A stretch of DNA of 64,000 bases from Centroberyx gerrardi (lineage: Eukaryota; Chordata; Actinopteri; Beryciformes; Berycidae). The translations under genes were made by a program, and so were the position numbers. The stretch spans positions 8,609,504 to 8,673,503 of the forward strand of contig NC_136005.1 of NCBI RefSeq assembly GCF_048128805.1. Direction: 5' to 3'. The notes below the pieces were generated by a model. The model searched no databases. It had not been told where the DNA came from and saw only the letters and a list, made by a program, of their open reading frames with translations. Numbering within the stretch: position 1 is the stretch's first letter; every line of letters starts with the position of its first letter. Positions 1-12,380 of the stretch are shown piece after piece.

Positions 1-839
1 TTGCAGCTACGCTTAAAATTTATTTTAGTGTTAGTTAAAAACATTATAAACAAATATCAGCTGCTTATGATTTCTTGCAGCCTATAATGATCTGCTTGAT
101 CATTACTGTCATCTGACCACATAGACCAACCCAGTATTGATGCATTCAAAACTAACACCAATATTAACATTTGGCAATTCCAATTGGATGTGAATTAATC
201 ATATTTGTTGATGGACTCGTATATTATTCTGATGGGCTCAAACGGTGCACCTGCACTGCTTTTCCAAATTATTTCTTTAAGAGCCCTGGCCTGGATCAGG
301 AAAAGTCAGCATATGGAGATGGAAAAGTAAGATATTTTCAATTTCAAATGTTTTTTAAAATAACGAGAGGAGACAACTACTGTCCATATGCTACTATTAT
401 ATTCACTGTAAGTACAAAGGTCAGAAAGGTATCCAGATGATGGTGTGGCTACTCTGCTTTTTTTTTTTTTTTTTTTTTTTGCTTGAATGCTGTTTTTTAA
501 TGCTGTGTGAAACAGCAAGAAACGGCTCCTGCTTCGTTTTGGCCTGGTTTTAATAATTTATTTAAGGTTGAGTAAGTAGGTGGGCTTGAATTGTTTTGCT
601 CTTTGATAAATTGAAGCCAGTACCCAATTGGATAATACTGATAGGCTGATGTGATAATGTGTTGACAAAATGAGATTGGCCTAGATTGTTCTGCTCTATG
701 ATAAAGTGATTACTGCCTTAGATAACATTGATGATCCCATTAGGTATTGTGTTGGTAATCCAACATGGGCCTAATACTGGATGGAGCCAGTCAATTCATC
801 CCCTAACATAGCTGTCTGTCTGTGTACATGTGTGTGCAG
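1..839. other. nexn intron sequence, no gene seen
   Basis: This stretch precedes the first recognisable nexilin exon and most likely is intron. A 20-odd base poly(T) run lies at about 459-480. I see no convincing coding exon. A 63-base segment ending at a GTAAG near 330 looks splice-like but does not match any part of nexilin that I recognise. Confidence 0.55.
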
Positions 840-2938
840 GTACCAGATGAGGAGCAAGGGATGGTGAAGAGTGAGTCTCAGGAGGCGCTGCACCCCAGGA
901 AACTGGAGATCAACTTTGAGGAGCTGCTGAAGCAGAAGGAGGAAGCGGAGAGGAGACGCAAAGCAGAGGAGCGCAAAAAGAAAATGGAGCAGGAGAAGCA
1001 GGAGTTTGAACAACTTAGACAAGAGATGGGAGAGGTCAGTCTTAAGGATACAGTCTGGAATGTATGTGGACCATCTACATTCTGCGTATGTTCATCACAT
1101 AAGTTCTTGATGGCTTTGACTTGTAAGCTTAGTGGAACTTTCTATACAGGTCATGACTGAAAATGCAGGTCTGCTTTACCCACTCCAGTGTTTGCAAAAC
1201 ATAAATGTGAACACATCTTTTACAGCCGCAAACACATGCCAAATTAGTGTTTAGGGGTCATATACTGTCTGTCCCTGTATCAAAATCTAATAAATAATAA
1301 AATTCCAGTGTTACAACAGGGGGCACTATATTGCAATTACAGATTGGGTCCTCAAATTTTCTACATTGAACCTCCTGGTATGCAATTTATTTTCCCATCA
1401 TGTATGGTGTCCTCAAAGCTTCACCAATTAAATTGGTTTCTTTTTCATAGGATGAAGTGAATGAAAGCTCCGATGCTGTAAGCAAAGAGTATGAGGAGCT
1501 GACTAAGCTCAAGAGGACCGGCTCCATCCAGGCCAAGAACCTCAAGTCCAAGTTTGAGAAGATCAAGCAGCTGACCGACGAGGAGATTCAGAAGAAGATC
1601 GAGGAGGAGAGAGCACGGAGGAAGGCTATTGATGAGGAAATCAAAGAGAGGGAAGCTGAGAGGTTCCAGGAGGTATGAGCACCCGGACCTATTTTTCAAA
1701 GAGCACATGTACTCTTCAAGGGAAAACTGTAGGATCTCAGGAACAAATTTTACAAGCATGATTTGTGGAAAATAGCGAAAATTCTCGTCTCTACTTCACT
1801 CTTCACTCTCACTTTGATTCTAATGTAGTTGATTTTCATGTTTTGGCTTGAACTGAAGGTTTACATGGTCATTTATGTGTGGAGCAACTTTTATGACCCT
1901 AGAGTCCATTAAGCACATTCAAAATTCCCCTGGTCATCAGTTGGCAAATAAGTCTGTTTTCTAAAATCCTGAAATGTAACTTTTTGAAGATACAGGTTTT
2001 CTTCAGACAGCATTGACAAACCACTAACATGGTCGCACTCTTCTAACTTAAACACAATCCCATCGGAGAACTATCTCAGTGTCACATATTGAGAGCGCTG
2101 TATTTTTCAGGAGGATGAGGAAGAAAAATCGAACCCAGCGAAGCCTGACGAGTCACCGTTCAAGCAGAAGGTGGATATGCGGGCCCGGTTCGAACAAATG
2201 GCCAAAGCCAGAGAGGAGGAGGAGAAGAGGAGGGTGGAGGAGCAGAAGCTGCAGAGGATGCAGTTTGAGCAGCAGGAGATTGACGCTGCCCTCCAAAAAG
2301 TAAATCTCTCTCCCTGCTTTTTTTTCTATTGCTAAAAACTGTGGCCGACACGTGCATGACCCATTCTAATGCATGAAAGCTGCATGGCGATGGTTTGTGA
2401 TGTCTTGTGTCATGTCTTGGCAGAAGAAGGAGGATGACGAGGAGGAGGAGGGGGGCATCATCAACGGCTCTGCGGCCTACGAGGACGAGAAGGATCACGC
2501 CAGGTCGGGGGCCCCGTGGTTTAAAAAGCCCCTGAAGAACCAGTCCGTGGTGGACGCCGAGCCGGTCCGCTTCACCGTCAAGATCACCGGGGAGCCCAAG
2601 CCGGAGGTGACCTGGTGGTTCGAGGGGGAGATGCTGCAGGACTGTGAGGACTATCAGTATATAGAGAGGGGAGAGACGTACTGCCTCTACCTGCCGGAGA
2701 CCTTCCCGGAGGACGAGGGAGAGTACATGTGCAAGGCTGTCAACAGCAGAGGCACAGCGGCCAGCACCTGCATCCTCACAATAGAAAGTAAGACCACCTT
2801 GGTGTGACCGCATGCCTGCATGATGATCTGTATCGGAAGCGGATTTGCATGCTCCTCTTCCTCGTGGACTCTGAGGCTGAGTGGCAGATGTGGATATAAC
2901 CGCTCTTCTGTTTCTTTCTTGCAGCTGATGACTACTGA
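840..2938 (+). CDS. nexn: Nexilin, C-terminal half (five last coding exons)
   Basis: Nexilin binds F-actin and stabilises Z-discs and junctional membranes in striated muscle. Five exons join in frame: 840-1034, 1451-1672, 2111-2299, 2424-2787 and 2925-2938 (stop 2936-2938). The first three encode a highly charged helical, coiled-coil-like region with the nexilin signatures [25 protein letters not shown] and [16 protein letters not shown]. The fourth carries an acidic linker and then the Ig domain ([10 protein letters not shown] ... [12 protein letters not shown]). The last adds only TDDY, the usual vertebrate nexilin C terminus. The first three exons are whole numbers of codons (65, 74, 63). 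The gene enters from the left edge, so its N-terminal actin-binding part is outside the window. Assignment is by close resemblance to the remembered human protein over its whole length; no break or frameshift was seen. Confidence 0.95.
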
Positions 2939-3370
2939 TGCCCCCGACCCTTGTTCTGGAAACTTTCCCTGTTGTCTCTCACTCCTTTTATAAAAAATTT
3001 CATCCCTCATGGTATGGTCAAACAGCGGAGGGAAGAAAATAGCAGTATGCTTGGCATTCCTAAGGGAGGGATACACAACACACAAAAAAAAGTGCAAGAT
3101 GTTGTTTACGTATTGCTCATTAGTAAAGCTGCACTCCCTGTTAGAGTAGGATGATACCTGTGCCAAAAACAGACAAATTTATTGTTCCCATTTGCATGAT
3201 ACTTCAGTACTATCATTGCTCCAAGCCCCTCATGATACTTGTGATACCAGCAATTTTTAAGTATCATAGCACTGTATTGTAAATATCACAATTTATGAGA
3301 CAGACAGTTGTGTTGGAGGCATTGCAATTTGAAAAAAGATATGTCCTAGTGTCCTAATTTTAAAGAACCC

Positions 3371-3376
3371 AATAAA
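3371..3376 (+). promoter_or_regulatory. nexn: Candidate nexn polyadenylation signal
   Basis: An AATAAA lies about 430 bases after the nexilin stop codon and is the first such hexamer in the 3' flank. Another AATAAA-containing stretch lies near 3920, so the true 3' end is uncertain. Confidence 0.4.
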
Positions 3377-4632
3377 ACATATAGGAATATCAGTGAAAGA
3401 GCTACTACTCACATATCAATCAGCATGTAGTTTTCCGTACTCTTTGCCATATTACTACTTGGTATTGTGATACTTGCCTGGTGTCAGTATCGTAGGGTAA
3501 CATTTTCAAATCGTAACAACCCCACCCCATGCTAGCTGTCAGTTAATGGGATGTTCACAGTGAAGGGCCTATTGACGATGATGTGAAACATGAAACAAAA
3601 CGATTTGAAATCACTTGTAATAGACACCGTCAACATGCACAGTTGATTGTCAATAACACTCTTGACCTAGGTTCAAATCAAATTTATTTTCCATTGCAGT
3701 ATTATCTAAAACATTTGATTATAATGAACACTTGACTTGATTTTTCATGTCCCAAAAAAACTTTTTTTTTTTTTTTCATGTTGAGTTGAATGTAAAACTC
3801 TTGATGCAGTTGTCATAATTCAGGTGTGTTGGACACTAGGTAACTATTTTATGGTTTGATAGTGGGAAAAATGTTAGTCTAGCCTGAATATTTGTCATAT
3901 GTTATAATTGAAAATGTTTTAATAAAATGTACAAAAATAATAATGTGTTGTGATGTCTTTCGTTGTGACACAGGGTAGACTAACTGTGAGCTACCTACAG
4001 CCTGAAGTCATACATTACAATTTTACAAAATACATTGTCCTTTTGAAGCAACAATAACCTAGATATCAATAAAGGTAACTGAAGAGCTAGGGATTGTAGC
4101 GCACTAACAACAGCAGAGTCCAGAGATGTTTTGACTTCATATGTGACATGTTTCCTGCCTGTTAGCCTTGTGTGACCCTCAACCAAGTCACTTTCCATGA
4201 CCATATAGTTGTCTGTCTGTACAGAGAAACTGTAAGGTATATCATTGACAACACTTGTATTACCTTATATTATTTGAACTCAGAATACGTGATCACAGAC
4301 TCAACCAGGGGTGACATAAAATAGCTTTCTTGGCTGGGGAACGATGAGAAACCCTATTCCGGTTTGGAACTATGATGCATTCAAGTTGTACAACAATCAT
4401 CACATAAGCCTGTTATCACAACTTTTGCTAGATTTTGTTTGCTCCAGTATGTGGTTTGCTGTAAAACATGGACTCAAACGTATCACTCGCTAAGTGCACG
4501 TCTGTTATGTGCAATAACATTTCCAAATCGTTGCTTTTAAGAATTTCACCGGTTGTTCCCACACGACTTGAATGCAGCACCGACACAGGAGGGCTGAAGA
4601 CGTTTTTTCACGCAATGAGCGGAGCGGCAGGC
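3377..4632. other. Intergenic stretch between nexn and mindy4
   Basis: AT-rich sequence with repeated TGATACTT / AGTATCAT words between about 3190 and 3500 and a poly(T) run near 3763. No exon or RNA gene is supported. The small open frames here lack splice context and family resemblance. Confidence 0.5.
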
Positions 4633-4646
4633 GTCACCATAGCAAC
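4633..4646 (+). promoter_or_regulatory. mindy4: Perfect RFX X-box upstream of mindy4
   Basis: GTCACCATAGCAAC fits the RFX-factor X-box consensus GTYNCCATRGYRAC at all 14 positions. It lies about 235 bases before the mindy4 start codon. X-boxes in this position are typical of genes switched on by RFX factors, often with FOXJ1, in ciliated cells. The site is seen directly; its use is inferred. Confidence 0.65.
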
Positions 4647-4880
4647 AGACATTCCCACACAACAAACTCTGCAAGACATGCGCAGTTTCACTAATCTTTA
4701 ACACACATGGATAGTCTCAGAACCACCCACGGTTCATCAGGATCCCGAACATCGGGATAGTAAGCAGTACGTGGCGCAGCACATCGCGCACAGCCTTTGT
4801 GTAGATAGTTTGCTAACGACCATCGTCAAAATGCTTGTTGATTTCCTCTAGCAGAAGACCGTTATTGACGCGTTTCCATC

Positions 4881-7800
4881 ATGGTCGTGCTAGTTGAAGA
4901 AGTGTCCTCCTCCCTTGTGCGGGAATATCTTAGTCGAAAGGTAAGTTATGTCGTGAACTGTATGCTCATCTTTTCTTTGAAATGCAAAACGCTAACAGAG
5001 CTAGCTAGTTAGCGTTAGCCTGTATCTGGCTAGGCTAAACTGTATGTATGTGCAGGGACTAAAGAGAACGATTGCCTGCATGGATGAGGAGCATCCTCGC
5101 ACCGAGGCCAGTATCAACAACAGATCAGACCTACGACAAATTCTTCACATGGAGGGTCTCTATAAAAACAATAAGGTGAGTCTTCTCTTCTGGTCTGGTT
5201 GGTTAGCCAGGTGGGTGTCCCGAGACTGTAGCTAACCTCCCAGGTCTATCGTTCCAGGTTCAGAAAAACCCTCTAAAAACATTGTTGGAGATTATTGTAA
5301 AACATCACATCGAGGAGAACAAGACTGACAAGTTAACCTTCAACAGTGATCCTCTGCTGTCTACCCCAACTATCAACTTGACTACTGCCGCTAACTGTCC
5401 TGCCATGACACCAATAGTGATGAATGACACCAAGACAGAGGATAGCACAAGAAGTTTTGTTAGTAGCAAACCTACCAAAATAAGGTAATTAAAAATCCAC
5501 CTTTTTACTTCATTTTCAGGTGCCTTGAATGTTTGTGTGACAATCTATTTGAACTGATGTGGGATTTGTCTGACTCACAGATCATTTACAGAGGAAAGCT
5601 GCCTTTCTCAAGGCACACTATCATTACCTGAGTCAGACAGACACTCCACACATAATCAGACAGGTTTCTGGAGTGACTGCTCAGGAAGCCAGAAAGGGCA
5701 GCCACCGATGGCTTCCTTCCACGGGAATGAGAGCTTCACCAGGAGAGAACCAGAAAGAAGGACTACTATCATTGAAAGCGCCCAAAATAACAGAACAAAC
5801 CGTGTTAGACGTGGCTTAATGGCTGGACCAATAGCTAGCTCAACTCAGGTATTGTTAAATTAACTAAATTAAATAATTAAAGTAACTAAACTAACTAAAT
5901 TACACTTGAATTGAGCTGAACTTGTGATGCAGTTAATAAGAAATTCATGAGCCCATTTCATATTGTTATCCTATTCTTTCTTTGCCAATGTTTTTCCTTT
6001 TAGGGATCAAACAGAAAAAGGCAGACTCGAAGGGCGGGGCTGCCTCCGCCGCTGCTTGGAAATGAGGACGACAACAGGCATTCTGGTGTTGGGCCTTCAG
6101 TGACCGGCTCACATCAGAAAAGCTTAGAGAGCGGCCTAACTGAAGTGGACTCAGCTGGGTCTGTTAGAGAGAGACAGCAGTCGTGGAGCACAGAGAGAGG
6201 GCAGAGCGAAGAAGGCTTTGAAAAAGTGGGAAAAGACATACGGAAGACAAGAAAGTAAATAGCTTTGAACTACTACCTTCTTCATATGCAGTCTGGTGAA
6301 TTTATGGTTTTATACTGTTTATGTTGTTTTCCTACTGATTTGTTCAGAATGTTTTGTGCATTGTGTCCTTTCTCCTAGAGCAAAGTCACTGACCAATCAA
6401 AATGTTGATCATTTGGATGTGTCAGAGATGATTTTGGGTAAGCATTGTATTTGTACAGGAATAGAAAAAGAGGCCGCATTGAGCCCCTTTGTCTTTTTAT
6501 CAAACAACCTGTTGCCCCAGATTTGTCAAAGCTGACGGTGTGTTAATGGATTCCCAGATGACATTGATGACGATGAGGAGTTTCAAGAACTCTCCAAAGT
6601 GTCTTTCCAGACAAGCGTCCCAAAGCAGAGCTATGCAAGCCGCCCTATGGACCAACACACTGCCATGGTAGGTGAACTACACCATCGTTTCTTTATAAAT
6701 GTTGAGAACGGAGTCTGTCTTTGACTAACTGTGTCTTTTCTCTTTACGTATTTTTCCAGGCATTGAAAGAGGTTCTCCTTGGCTCCGGCTCAAGATGTTT
6801 CAACGTTGAGTGGCGGAATCAGGCTTTTACGTTCTCGGAAACACACGACCTGAGATATGGAATTGTGCAGAAAAAGGTTGCCACCTGTTGCCACCAGTCA
6901 ATAATCTGGCACTTTGATTTCCATACGATTTATGGTTTTATATGCTTATATATGCCTTTACATTATTATATATATTTGCTTTCTAGGGCGGTCCGTGTGG
7001 AGTTTTGGCATCCATCCAAGCCTGTGTTCTAAAGAAACTCCTGTTTGAAAGCATCGACAGCAGTAATACAGGCCTTCAGTATGTTATCCTTCAATTCAAA
7101 GCTCTACCCTATAGAATATGCTCCATACTGTAATCACTTGGATGGCTTTTACCAGCCATTAATTCACATCAAGGAGTGCTTTGTAGCCATTGTTAAGTAC
7201 CAGCCTATGCATTGTGGTATTAACTCTGTAATTACCTCAGATTACCTGGTTTTCATTCAAATGCCACTTTGTTACCAGGAGGTTAAGACCTTCCAACGCT
7301 ACCAGAAGAAAGTGTCTCATTTTAGCTGCTGCTGAGATCCTGTGGAGGGCTGGAGAGGAAAAACAAGCCACCATTGCAATGTAAGATCATGCTTTTCTCC
7401 AGTTAAACTTTTCACAACCATTTTTTAACAAAAATCAGAATTTCATGTATCCTTTCCTTGTGCTATTTAACTAGGCCTATAGAAGTGCCTACAGAAACCT
7501 GGCTTAGATGTTAAGGATAGGGGCTGTCGGGTCTGTCATTATCAATTGGGCACCTTCCATCACATTGGTTTGTTGACTTGGGCTCACATCACCTCTAGAG
7601 GGCTCAAAAGTAAATTCTCGTGTCCCACAATCACCCCAAACCATACCTGTACTTAGCATCTATGACCATCTTATCTCAGAAATGCTTGATAAGGCATGTC
7701 ATCTCATGTGGAGCGTTATTTTAAGCAATTTGTGTGCTTGTTTTACCTTTTTTTAACAGAACTTCAGGAAGAAACCATTTCATCCCAACTGGACACTACA

Positions 7801-10800
7801 GATCTGAAGGAGTGCTTGAAAAGGTACAGGCTCCCACCTGCTGAAATGTATTTTCAAGTCCAACAAATGGCATATAGGCCAGCACTCTAGTTGGGCCTAG
7901 CAGCATAATGTCATATTCTAAATATATCTACATTCTAATTATATCAGACAAACATTCATTGACAGTAATTTAATGTGACATTTTTTATTAGATCAAGTTT
8001 GTGTAATATGATTGTGTTATCACAGCATCACAGCCACATTTGGAATAGCAAAAACATTTCACATTGGTATTTAACTTTTCTTATCTTCTTTGGACTGAAT
8101 AGGATACTGTAGTCATGATAATAATATCAATTTGCAAAGAATTGGGTAGCAAAATGAAAGTTTATTTTTTTACTTTTTAACTTTAACTTTGGATCTATTG
8201 AAGTTTTGCTATTATATCGCATAATTTCTCTAATTTGCGCGATGTACGGACAGCCCAATCCCCCTGGCATGTTAAAGCCAAGACAGTTCTTTCTCCACAC
8301 CACAATGTGAGTGTTATGAACATCTTGTGTTTTAGGTAACATGTTTCACTGTGGACAACTTAAAGGACCTGCAGTTGCTTCTGGAGCAGCACATTGAGCA
8401 GGTTAGAGATTCTTTGTTAACTTTCTGTTTCATCTCAACTGTCAAATCTATTAAAGACTCCTGCAGTCGACCTTTTTTGCTTTAATTGATCTTTTCTTTT
8501 CCCATAGTTCGAGTCTGGAGCCTTAGCATGCATTCTGCTGATCATATCTGCTGTCCTCTCTCGATCTATTGAAAAGTATGTGGAGCTTTTTTAACACCAT
8601 TACTGCACTTACAGATTATATAAAACACTGTGAGGCAGACGGTGGAACATACCCTCATTGTGGTTTCTCTTCACCCTTTCCTCAGAGTGAGAGAGGATAT
8701 GGACGTGCCCACCACCACGCTCATAGGAGCCCATGGCTACTGCACACAGGTCTGCTACAAAATAAGAGGTTGCATGCTGTACGGGTTCAGAGCACATGGT
8801 TATTGTGTTTGGTTGTAAATCAGAATCGCTTTCTAAGAACAATAAATATACAGGAATTTGTCCGGGTGACAATTGTCAGTGTTAATTTAACTCAGAGTTA
8901 ACCAGTGTTTATCTAAGTCCACACACATCAGAGTCAATTTAACAGTTTTGAACAGCTGCCTCAGATCCATATCAGCTCTCAGAGTTCTCCACTCAACACT
9001 TGTCAACTTCAAATAATTGTCAACACTGGGAAATTTGCTGTGAATACTACCATAGTAACACAAGTACATGAAGGCACACACAGTACCAAATCAACAGGAC
9101 CTAAGTGCAATACATAGAACAGACAGTAAGCGATACATATCACTACATACACAGTGTATTCTGGATGCTGACATTGCCTTTTTGGTTTTATTTCTTCAGG
9201 AGCTGGTGAACCTGTTGCTATGCGGACGGGCAGTTTCTAACGTCTTTGATAATGATATGGAGTTGGACTCGGGGAATGGCAATCTGACCCTGCTGAAGGG
9301 AATCCAAGGCTGCTGTGACATCGGCCTGCTCTCCTTATTTGAACATTATAACATCTGTAAGGTGAGGCACAGTGCCGGGTGACTCAGCCTCAGGTCATCA
9401 GGCTTTCTCCTCTAGTTTAGATTCAGCTGAATGATACCTACGACGGGCGTTCTTTACTGTGATTATGGGCACAGCTGCAATACCGTCAGCAGCACTGATC
9501 ACAGCAAAGAACGTCCTCAAGAGTGTTATGGGATTTATACAGTAAGATGGTTAGCAACACGTGTGCTGTGTGAAAACGTTTTCTTCAAAGTAGTACACAT
9601 GCATGGCCAAAAAAAAACACAAACGGGAGAAAACAGGAAACATAGCTCACGAGCTCCCTGGTTATCACAAGAGGTGGCATATAGCAACTAAATGAAATGA
9701 TCAGCACAGTTGGAAAGTTTCTTTGATCAATCAGATTGCTTGGCTGAAACTGCCAGTTCCATGCACTTCAGTAACAGAGTAATGAAACATTACAAACATT
9801 ACTTTTTCACCTTTTAGCTAATTCTCCATACCCTAACACACACTTATTTAACAAAAAATACATTAAAAAATTAGATTTTTATGTTCATGTATTTTTATAT
9901 CAAAGTTCCATTAGTTTCCAGTAATTTGCTTCCTGGAAAACGGCATATTTTTAGTGGTTAGTTCATGGTGTACCAGTAGGCGTAGATAAAAGTTCCAACC
10001 AACACTACCATCAGATTTTTGATCCCCTGCCTTCCCATCCTGGTCGCTGAAATTTATTTATTTTGAAGAATCTGAAATTTGTGACAGCTCAGGACTATGT
10101 GCAAAGCATTTTTGTACTTTGGAACACTTTTCAAACAGTCCGTCCCTGCATTATGTCCCGCCCCAACATCCTGTTTCAACGGTAAATGCATTGAATTACA
10201 GACGAAAGACACAGTTGAAATGACGTTTGCTTGTGACTTTAATAAACCTGTATTCTGTGACTCAACCTAGCTATATAACTGTATGATAAAAGTAGAATGG
10301 AGAATGTTGAGACTGTTGAAAAGTCACTTACAGGCTAATAGACTCTTCTGTTGTGTTGTATTTTATTGTGTGTTAAGGTAGGAGCTAACCTGCAGACCCC
10401 CCGCTTCCCCATCTGGGTGGTGTGCAGTGAGAGCCACTTCAGCGTGCTGTTCGGCCTGCAGAGGGAGCTGTTGACCAATCAGGACAGAGCTCAGGAGTTT
10501 GACCTCTACTATTACGACGGACTGGCCAATCAGCAGGAGGACATCCGCCTCACTGTCTGTACGTAGCATCACTCATTCAAGTTGTCTGTGTTTTTGGCTG
10601 CGGTCTCACCCTGTCAGTTCATATGTTGTGTGTTATACTTTATGGGTTATATATCGCTCATAATCACCTCGCACCAGTGAAGGAACACTCTCCTGCTGTT
10701 GATATTATCACTAATGAGTGATTATTATGTAGTGCAGGTCATTCTGAGTCAATATTAAGTGTTTTTTAAATTATTAATGTTATTATTTAAATGTTTTTTA

Positions 10801-10930
10801 TTTATTATTATTAATATTAAGTGTATTTTTAGCTGTTGGCACATCGGCCCTCTGCTGTCAACAAGATATCGACCCTGACCTCGTCCCTCCTCTGGAGCAC
10901 TGCATCCGAACAAAGTAAGGTTCCTTTGCA

Positions 10931-10972
<42 letters not shown>

Positions 10973-11455
10973 ATGCCTGGGTGTCTGCAGGTCCTGAAAA
11001 CGTCTTAAAATGTGTTGAATTTGATTACCTATCCAAATTCCTTGAAGACTGCACAAGAGAGCCTTTAAATCTTAAATTTAGCTTTATAGGTTTTAAAAAC
11101 AACTGCAGTTTCTTAGCATTCTGTACGTCGACCTGCACTCTGATAGGACAAAAGTATTTATTTCAGTGGCAAAATTGGTCATAATATTTCATTCTAACTG
11201 GCATTAAAAAGGTCTTGAACAGTGTTTTAAAATGTGTGATGTGTTTATTCTTGTTCTTGTTGTTATCTTGTTGTATACTGTATTTCCTCTGCTGTCCTGT
11301 AATGTTTATTTTAGGTTTGTTGTTACTGATCACTATGTAGGGATTTGCAAACTGATTTAAAAGATGTTAATCTGTATATTTTTTTACTTTTTTTTTTTTT
11401 ACCCAGGTGGAAAGACGCAGTTGTCAGTTGGAACGACACAGAGCCGATTCTCTGA
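4881..11455 (+). CDS. mindy4: MINDY4 deubiquitinase (FAM188B), complete, 18 exons
   Basis: MINDY enzymes are cysteine proteases that trim K48-linked ubiquitin chains. Exons: 4881-4940, 5056-5175, 5258-5484, 5581-5848, 6004-6254, 6379-6437, 6558-6667, 6760-6876, 6987-7078, 7279-7380, 7760-7823, 8336-8401, 8508-8575, 8686-8749, 9200-9361, 10378-10558, 10833-10914 and 11407-11455. All phases join, giving 2142 bases (713 residues). The N terminus (about residues 4-28, [14 protein letters not shown]) is LisH-like. Residues of roughly 100-360 are a low-complexity, poorly conserved linker. The catalytic domain follows: Gln402 and Cys408 in [15 protein letters not shown], the [15 protein letters not shown] motif, and His630 in [12 protein letters not shown]. 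The C terminus WNDTEPIL matches mammalian MINDY4. The donor after exon 8 (GTTGCC) is weak, but the junction restores the conserved catalytic motif. The paralogue MINDY4B is less likely because the LisH-like start is present. Confidence 0.93.
8877..9041 (+). repeat. Dispersed repeat, copy 1 (mindy4 intron)
   Basis: This segment shares many words in the same order with 40748-40958: CAGTGTTAA, CATCAGAGT, AATTTAACA, CCATATCAGCTCT, CAACACTTGTCAACT, CAAATAATTGTCA and AAATTTGCT. It lies in the intron between exons 14 and 15 of mindy4. It is non-coding and short, so probably a non-autonomous element. I cannot name the family. Confidence 0.6.
10934..10970 (+). repeat. (CA)n microsatellite in mindy4 intron 17
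   Basis: About 18 uninterrupted CA units follow the exon 17 donor by roughly 20 bases. The tract is seen directly. Confidence 0.95.
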
Positions 11456-12380
11456 CTGGCCACATGGTTTGTTGTTATAATAACCATGGAGAGGAGCATT
11501 AACCGAGGATGGTACAAAATCAAACACACATATTCTTCTATATACTTTAATGGTTGCATTATTCTCCATCCAGAGCAAGATACAGTGCTGATCAAAGTGG
11601 ACTTTGCAATAGTTTATCATCACACGATGGCCTGGATGATGTTTCTATATAATATATTGTACAATACCTATGCAGTTGAAGAGTTTTGTTCCAAATTGAG
11701 ACGTGGACTGTCATATTTGCTGTTATAGCCTAATGCTGTTGCTTACAAAATAATGATACTGAAGAGAATGCAATCACTTCCATTTTTGAAACATTTAGCA
11801 ATGAACATAAAGTCCTAAAGTCCTAAAATGTATGTAAAGTTTGGACTGAAACCCTTCAGTTCTGTTTCAGCTGAAATGAACATTGGTACAAGATTAATAT
11901 ACAAGTATTGATCACAGTGGCCTTTTACTCTATTATGGTACATTATCACAACGTAGCACAGAGATTTTGTCCATATCGTACTGTACATAAATGCAATTCT
12001 ACTGCTTATTGCAAATGAAATTAATATTGCATATTTTTGTGTTAAAATTACTAAAAATGTAATTTAATTGTGCTGTGTGAAACCATTTCACATCATGTTT
12101 GTCACCCTGTTTTTACTTGTCAAATCTACATTATGAGGAGTGCTTTACAGTTTGGCCTGCAAATGGCCAAAAATCAAGACTGCCTGTTATTACATGTACA
12201 GATTTCAAATGAGATCATTTGTTTGTGGTATCTGTGTATGGTTTTGTTTGATTTTATTTTTCATTGCTTCAATTACAATTCAAATGTCATGCAAGATGTT
12301 TGGTTTAAATACTGACTGACTGTAGTGTGAATGAGTGTGTCAGAGAGAGAGAGAGAGACCCAATAAAGAGTCTGGATGTC
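11456..12380 (+). other. mindy4: Probable mindy4 3' untranslated region
   Basis: The AT-rich sequence after the stop codon holds no exon. An AATAAA at 12362-12367, after a short (GA)n tract, is a reasonable polyadenylation signal. A later AATAAA near 13076 is an alternative. Confidence 0.5.

Noticed and set aside
171-440. Open frame and splice-like 63-base segment (about 268-330) as a further nexilin exon
   Set aside because: It has a polypyrimidine acceptor and a GTAAG, but the translation does not resemble the nexilin sequence expected before the 840 exon.
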